Notes under the pieces: generated by a model
Database searches by the model: none
What the model saw: only the letters and a program-made list of their open reading frames with translations
Told to the model about the DNA's origin: nothing
Shown: piece after piece, positions 60,320 to 64,000 of the stretch
How the letters are laid out: each line of letters starts with the position of its first letter
Numbering within the stretch: position 1 is the first letter of the stretch
Program-made: the position numbers and the translations under genes
Origin: Streptomyces cellulosae
Lineage (GTDB): Bacteria > Actinomycetota > Actinomycetes > Streptomycetales > Streptomycetaceae
Length of the DNA: 64,000 nucleotides
Assembly: GCF_000721105.1 (NCBI RefSeq)
Contig: NZ_JOEV01000021.1
Coordinates: 134,006 to 198,005, forward strand
Direction of reading: 5' to 3'

Positions 60320-60538
60320 TTACTTGGTCGGCTTGAAGGGCTCCGACGTGGCGTGCAGGTCCTTGGTCTCGATGGGCTCGTCCGTGGCGTGCAGGTCCTG
60401 AGTCGTCGCGGGCTCGTCGGTGGCGTGCAGGTCCTGAGTCGTCGCGGGCTCGTCGGTGGCGTGCAGGTCCTCGGTCTTGGCCTCGCCGTCCGTCGTGCCG
60501 GTCGCGTGCAGGTCCTGCGGCTTGAGCTTGTCGCTCAT
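60320..60538 (-). CDS. afsS: AfsS, small activator of secondary metabolism
   Basis: 72-residue peptide, the target of AfsR that stimulates actinorhodin, undecylprodigiosin and other antibiotics. MSDKLKPQDLHATGTTDG, then repeats with DLHATDEP: five DLHAT motifs, three with DLHATDEP. The repeat period is 12 residues. Mechanism unknown; it has been compared with sigma-factor-like short proteins. ATG at 60538 follows GGGGAG by nine bases; the TTG three codons upstream is less likely. Lies directly after afsR in the same orientation, with its own promoter in 60539-60754. Confidence 0.95.
   Translation of the reverse strand: MSDKLKPQDLHATGTTDGEAKTEDLHATDEPATTQDLHATDEPATTQDLHATDEPIETKDLHATSEPFKPTK
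60395..60466 (-). repeat. two exact 36-bp repeats within afsS
   Basis: 60395-60430 and 60431-60466 are identical (36 bp each), encoding two DLHATDEPATTQ-type units; flanking diverged copies extend the array to both ends of the gene. Confidence 0.9.
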
Positions 60539-60722
60539 GTGCGTCAACTCCCCTTGGCATGCATCGAGTAGATGGATCGGAGAGGGCCCGTCCAGTCACT
60601 CCCCCGCGGTGGCCGGACGGACCCTCCTGAGCCGTTCACCCTAGGTCGTAGGAGTGAGGCCCTGCAGTGACCCGCCTGCCCCCCGACGCGACGGATCGAC
60701 TGAGTCGAGAATGGCTCGCGGC

Positions 60723-60740
60723 GATAAACGAATGATGAAC
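60723..60740 (-). promoter_or_regulatory. AfsR/PhoP-type direct repeat in the afsS promoter
   Basis: On the minus strand GTTCATC (60740-60734) and GTTTATC (60729-60723) stand 11 bp apart, like PHO-box direct repeats. In S. coelicolor AfsR and PhoP compete for such repeats at the afsS -35 region. A -10 may be CATTCT (60713-60708), with low confidence. Binding is inferred by similarity. Confidence 0.55.
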
Positions 60741-60754
60741 GCGGCCCTCACGCC

Positions 60755-63700
60755 TCAGGCGGCTCGAAGAGGAGACAACAGCGCGCGCACTTCCGCGGCC
60801 TCGGGTGAGCCCAGCTCGTCGTAGATGCCCATGGCTTCCTGCCAGCAGACCAGGGCACGGCCGCTCTGGCCGATGCGGCTGAGGGCGCGGCCGAGGACGG
60901 TGAGGATGTTACCTCTGCGCCACTCGCCTCCGATGCCGCGCAGCACGGTCAGAGCCATCTCGGCGTTGGCCGCGGCCTGCGCGGGACGCCGGGCGGCGAG
61001 ATCGACCTCGGCCAGGCGGAACAGGCTCATGCCCTCCCAGAGGCGCTGGCGGCTGTCGCGGAACACCTCCAGGGCCGCCTGGAGGCTGTCGGCCGCGGAA
61101 TCCAGTTCGCCGCTCTGGGTCAGTGCCAACCCCAGCGCGTAGCGACCGTTGGCGCCGCGCATGGAGTTTCCCATGGCGTCGTAGATGTCGATGCCCTCTT
61201 GCGCCAGCGCGACCGCGCTCTTCGTCCGTCCGGTGGCAAGGTGGATACGGGACAGGTTGCACAGTGCGGAGGCCTCGCCGGGGCGGTCGCCCAGGGCACG
61301 GAAGTGCTGGATGGCCTGGGAAAGATGCTCTTCGCCGTCGTCGTGCCGGCTCTGGTAGAGGGCCATGATCCCGCGCGCGTTGCCGGCCCAGCTGATGGGC
61401 AGCAGGTCTTGGGCCTCCCGCGCCAGCAGGATGGCGCGTTCGGCCTCCTGATCGGCCCGCTCGAAGCGCCCGCGCACATGGAGGGCGTTCACCAGCGTCA
61501 TCAGGGCCCGGGCCTCTGCTCGCGGAACGGCGAGCCGGCGGGAAGCGTCCACCAGCGCCTCGGCGGTCGCTTGGTACTCCTTGGAGTTGGTCCCCGACTC
61601 GGAAAGGTCGTGAGCGGCCCACAGCAGATCAATCGCCCGGGCGAGGGTCGCGGGCTGTCCCGCGCATTGCCGGACACATGCCAACAGGCAGATCGCCTCC
61701 GCGTAGAGCCAGTCCTGAGCGTGGTGCCGGTCGGTGAATTCCAGCCCCGGATACCCCGTCGGCTCCAAGTGGTCCACCAGCCGGTCCCCCGGCCGTTCGA
61801 TCGCGTACACACCCGCCGCCGTGGCCAGGTAGAAGTCCAGCAGCCGGGACATCGCCGCCGCCGGTTCGCTGGGCGGCCACTCGTCCCTCTCCGCGCATGC
61901 ACGCGCGTAGAGGCGTACCAGGTCGTGGTAGCGGTAGCGGCCGGGAGCCGCCGATTCCAGGAGGGAGGTGTCCACGAGGGATTCGAGGAGGTCCTCCGTC
62001 TCCTCGGCCGGGAGGTCCAGGACCGCCGCGGCTGCCGCGAGGGAGATGTCGGGGCCGTCGGCCAGGCCCAGCAGGCGGAAGGCGCGGGCCTGGGGCGGTT
62101 CCAGGGCGCCGTAGCCGAGTTCGAAGGTCGCCTTCACCGCGAGGTCGCCGGCCTTGAGTTCGTCGAGGCGGCGGCGTTCGTCGGCCAGCTTGGCGGCGAG
62201 GACCGAGACCGTCCAGGTGCGGCGGGAGGCCAGGCGGGAGGCGGCGATGCGGATGGCGAGGGGGAGGAAGCCGCAGGCCGCCACGACGTCCAGGGCGGCT
62301 TCCCGCTCCGACGCCACCCGTTCCTCGCCGACGATCTTCGTGAACAGGGACAGCGCCTCGTCGGGGGACATCACGTCCAGGTCGACGAGGTGGGCGCCGG
62401 CCAGGCCGACCATGCGGACACGGGAGGTGATGAGGGCGGCGCAGCCTTCCGTGCCGGGGAGCAGCGGACGTACCTGCGCGGCGTCGCGGGCGTTGTCCAG
62501 CAGGACGAGGACCCGGCGGCCGTCCAGGACCGAGCGGTACAGGGCTGCCCGTTCCTCCAGGGAGTCCGGGATGGAGGAGTCGGCCGTTCCCAGCGCCCGC
62601 AGGAAGGACCCCAGTACCGTCTCCGGTTCCGCCGCTCTCGCTCCGGCGCCCTGGAGGTCGACGTACAGCTGGCCGTCGGGGAAGGCGCCGCGTGCCTGGT
62701 GGGCCACGTGGACCGCCAGGGTGGTCTTGCCGACACCGCCGATGCCGGCCAGGGCCGAGACCGCCATCACGCGGCCCTCCGCGGAGGCGAGCACCTCGCC
62801 CAGTTCCGACACGAAGGCGGAGCGGCCGGTGAAGTCGGGCACCGTCGCCGGGAGTTGGGCGGGGCGCACCGGTGCCGCCGCGGGCTCCGGCTGCGGAGCC
62901 GAGGGTTCGGCGAGGCCCGGGTCGGCCTGGAGGATGCGCTGCTGGAGTTCGCTCAGGCCGGGGCGTGGGTCCACGCCGAGTTCGTCGGCCAGGAGCCGGC
63001 GTGTGTCGGTGTACACCGCGAGGGCCTCCGCCTGGCGGCCGCTGCGGTACAGGGCCAGCATCAGCAGCTCGCGCAGGCGTTCGCGCAAGGGGTACGCGGC
63101 CGTCAGCGCGGTCAGCTCGGACACCGCCTCCGCGTGGCAGCCCTGCTCCAGGTCCATGTCCAGGCGGGACTCCAGGAGCTGGAGGCGCCACTCCTCCAGG
63201 CGGACCCGTTGCGCCTCGGCGTACGGTCCCGGCACCCCCGCCAGCGCCTCGCCGTCCCACAGGGCCAGCGCCCGGCCCAGGACCTCACGGGCATGGCACA
63301 GGTCCCCGGCCGACCGGGCCTTGTCCGCCTCGCTCGCTAGTTCCTGGGCGGCGGTCAGGTCCAGGGCGCCCTCGGGCAGCCCGCGTACGGCGTAGCCGCC
63401 GGACTCACTCACCAGGACGCCCGGGTCCAGCACCTTGCGCAGGCGGGAGGCGTACGTCCGCAGTGCCGCCAGGGCCTGGGAGGGCGGTTCCTCGCCCCAC
63501 AGCGCGTCGATCAGCTCGGCGGCGGTCGCGGTGCGGCCCTCGCGCAGCAGCAGGGCGGCCAGCAGGGCACGTTGCTGGGGGGAGCCGGTGCTCAGCGGTT
63601 CCTCGCCACGCCAGGCACGCACCGGACCGAGCACGCCGAAACGCAGCAGGGCCCCCTGCGCCGCCGCCCCGGCCTCCGCCTGCGGCGCGGAACCCCCGGC

Positions 63701-63889
63701 CTGCGGCGCGGAACCCCCGGCCTGCGGCGCGGAACCCCCGGCCTGCGGCGCGGAACCCCCGGCCTGCGGCGCGGAACCCCCCGCCTCCGGCCCGGAAGCG
63801 GCGGCGGCCCGCCGCTGCTCGGGTACGTGCCGTACCTCCCGTACGCGCGGCACCTCCGGTACTTCCGGCACTCGCGGTGCACCGTCCAT
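60755..63889 (-). CDS. afsR: AfsR, SARP-type ATPase regulator of secondary metabolism
   Basis: Pleiotropic activator, phosphorylated by AfsK and others, that turns on afsS. 1044 residues. N-terminal low-complexity region 1-75 with five GGSAPQA units; SARP DNA-binding domain (about 82-175, LRFGVLGPVRAWRGEEPLSTGSPQQRALLAALLL, LRTYASRLRKVLD); BTAD domain to about 330; NB-ARC ATPase with P-loop IGGVGKTTLAVHV (about 383), VLVLLDNARDAAQVRPLLPG and GCAALITSRV; then winged/helical domain and C-terminal TPRs (RAEARALMTLVNALHVRGRFERAD, ALVCWQEAMGIYDELG). ATG at 63889 with GGGGG upstream. S. coelicolor AfsR is 993 residues, so this is longer, mostly at the N-terminus. Confidence 0.95.
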   Translation of the reverse strand: MDGAPRVPEVPEVPRVREVRHVPEQRRAAAASGPEAGGSAPQAGGSAPQAGGSAPQAGGSAPQAGGSAPQAEAGAAAQGALLRFGVLGPVRAWRGEEPLSTGSPQQRALLAALLLREGRTATAAELIDALWGEEPPSQALAALRTYASRLRKVLDPGVLVSESGGYAVRGLPEGALDLTAAQELASEADKARSAGDLCHAREVLGRALALWDGEALAGVPGPYAEAQRVRLEEWRLQLLESRLDMDLEQGCHAEAVSELTALTAAYPLRERLRELLMLALYRSGRQAEALAVYTDTRRLLADELGVDPRPGLSELQQRILQADPGLAEPSAPQPEPAAAPVRPAQLPATVPDFTGRSAFVSELGEVLASAEGRVMAVSALAGIGGVGKTTLAVHVAHQARGAFPDGQLYVDLQGAGARAAEPETVLGSFLRALGTADSSIPDSLEERAALYRSVLDGRRVLVLLDNARDAAQVRPLLPGTEGCAALITSRVRMVGLAGAHLVDLDVMSPDEALSLFTKIVGEERVASEREAALDVVAACGFLPLAIRIAASRLASRRTWTVSVLAAKLADERRRLDELKAGDLAVKATFELGYGALEPPQARAFRLLGLADGPDISLAAAAAVLDLPAEETEDLLESLVDTSLLESAAPGRYRYHDLVRLYARACAERDEWPPSEPAAAMSRLLDFYLATAAGVYAIERPGDRLVDHLEPTGYPGLEFTDRHHAQDWLYAEAICLLACVRQCAGQPATLARAIDLLWAAHDLSESGTNSKEYQATAEALVDASRRLAVPRAEARALMTLVNALHVRGRFERADQEAERAILLAREAQDLLPISWAGNARGIMALYQSRHDDGEEHLSQAIQHFRALGDRPGEASALCNLSRIHLATGRTKSAVALAQEGIDIYDAMGNSMRGANGRYALGLALTQSGELDSAADSLQAALEVFRDSRQRLWEGMSLFRLAEVDLAARRPAQAAANAEMALTVLRGIGGEWRRGNILTVLGRALSRIGQSGRALVCWQEAMGIYDELGSPEAAEVRALLSPLRAA
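63680..63784 (-). repeat. 21-bp tandem repeat at the AfsR N-terminus
   Basis: Five exact or near-exact copies of the 21-bp unit CTGCGGCGCGGAACCCCCGGC encode APQAGGS repeated five times; in frame. Confidence 0.9.
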
Positions 63890-64000
63890 CGCCGTCGTCC
63901 CCCTAGTGCTGCGCCGCGGAAGTTCCGCCGATGGCCATCGGCTCGTTGACCGGGCATGGTGCTTGACGCTGATGATCGGCGTGTGCTGGAGGCACGGGTA
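63890..64000. promoter_or_regulatory. upstream region of afsR at the window end
   Basis: Contains the afsR ribosome site and probably its promoter; nothing else is seen before the window ends. Confidence 0.3.

Noticed and set aside
61199..63340. Plus-strand frame of 713 codons opposite afsR
   Set aside because: Antisense shadow of afsR in high-GC DNA; no motif.

Overview
The window is chromosomal Streptomyces DNA: very high G+C with strong third-position bias, GTG starts, purine-rich ribosome sites, and a gene order I recognise from the central chromosome of S. coelicolor (pdxH, second citrate synthase, SIS protein, dmdR1, ABC pair, SCO4402-family gene, purU, ECF sigma/anti-sigma, STAS gene, and the afsK, afsS, afsR group). 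No rRNA, tRNA, CRISPR array, intact insertion sequence or prophage was seen. Family and synteny statements come from memory of known proteins; no database was searched.

Left part (1-22,000) is core housekeeping and regulation: a truncated TetR gene, pdxH, citrate synthase 2, the decayed remnant of an IscB-like HNH nuclease, a PAS sensor, a SIS sugar-phosphate protein, the iron repressor DmdR1, an alpha/beta hydrolase without its nucleophile, an ABC exporter pair, an orphan primase-like protein, an NsdA-like TPR regulator, a large repeat-rich membrane protein, an amino-acid-type binding lipoprotein, an SCO4402-family protein, purU, an ECF sigma factor with a zinc-binding anti-sigma factor fused to a mycothiol-isomerase-like domain, a STAS protein and an EF-hand protein.

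Middle part (22,000-51,600) is a dispersed acyl-CoA catabolic regulon: acyl-CoA ligases (AMP- and ADP-forming), an amidohydrolase, four acyl-CoA dehydrogenases (two alpha-type, two beta-type), an SDR, a zinc alcohol dehydrogenase, a cyclase/hydrolase, a flavin reductase, enoyl-CoA hydratases, DUF35/thiolase-fold pairs and an F420-type reductase. Transporters, an AraC/DJ-1 regulator, a Tat-exported amine oxidase, an FMO-like monooxygenase, acetyltransferases and PPOX-fold proteins lie between them. Nearly every catabolic promoter carries the same palindrome, CTGAC-N5-GTCAG. I found 12 copies (10 with N5 and at most one arm mismatch, one N4, one N5 with a terminal change) plus a likely copy over the start codon of a TetR gene at 50,927-51,574, which is therefore the best candidate for the regulator. 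This operator-linked regulon is the main find.

Right part (51,600-64,000) is the AfsK-AfsR signalling locus: a KbpA-like VOC protein, the Ser/Thr kinase AfsK with its beta-propeller sensor half, a secreted Ser-rich protein, AfsS with repeated DLHAT units, and AfsR. Four more catabolic genes, with two more copies of the palindrome, sit between afsK and afsS, so the catabolic regulon and the antibiotic-control system are physically interleaved. Several genes in the window carry in-frame minisatellite expansions (AfsR N-terminus, AfsS, a DUF35 protein, an acyl-CoA dehydrogenase, an acyl-CoA ligase, an anti-sigma-like ATPase and a 708-residue membrane protein).
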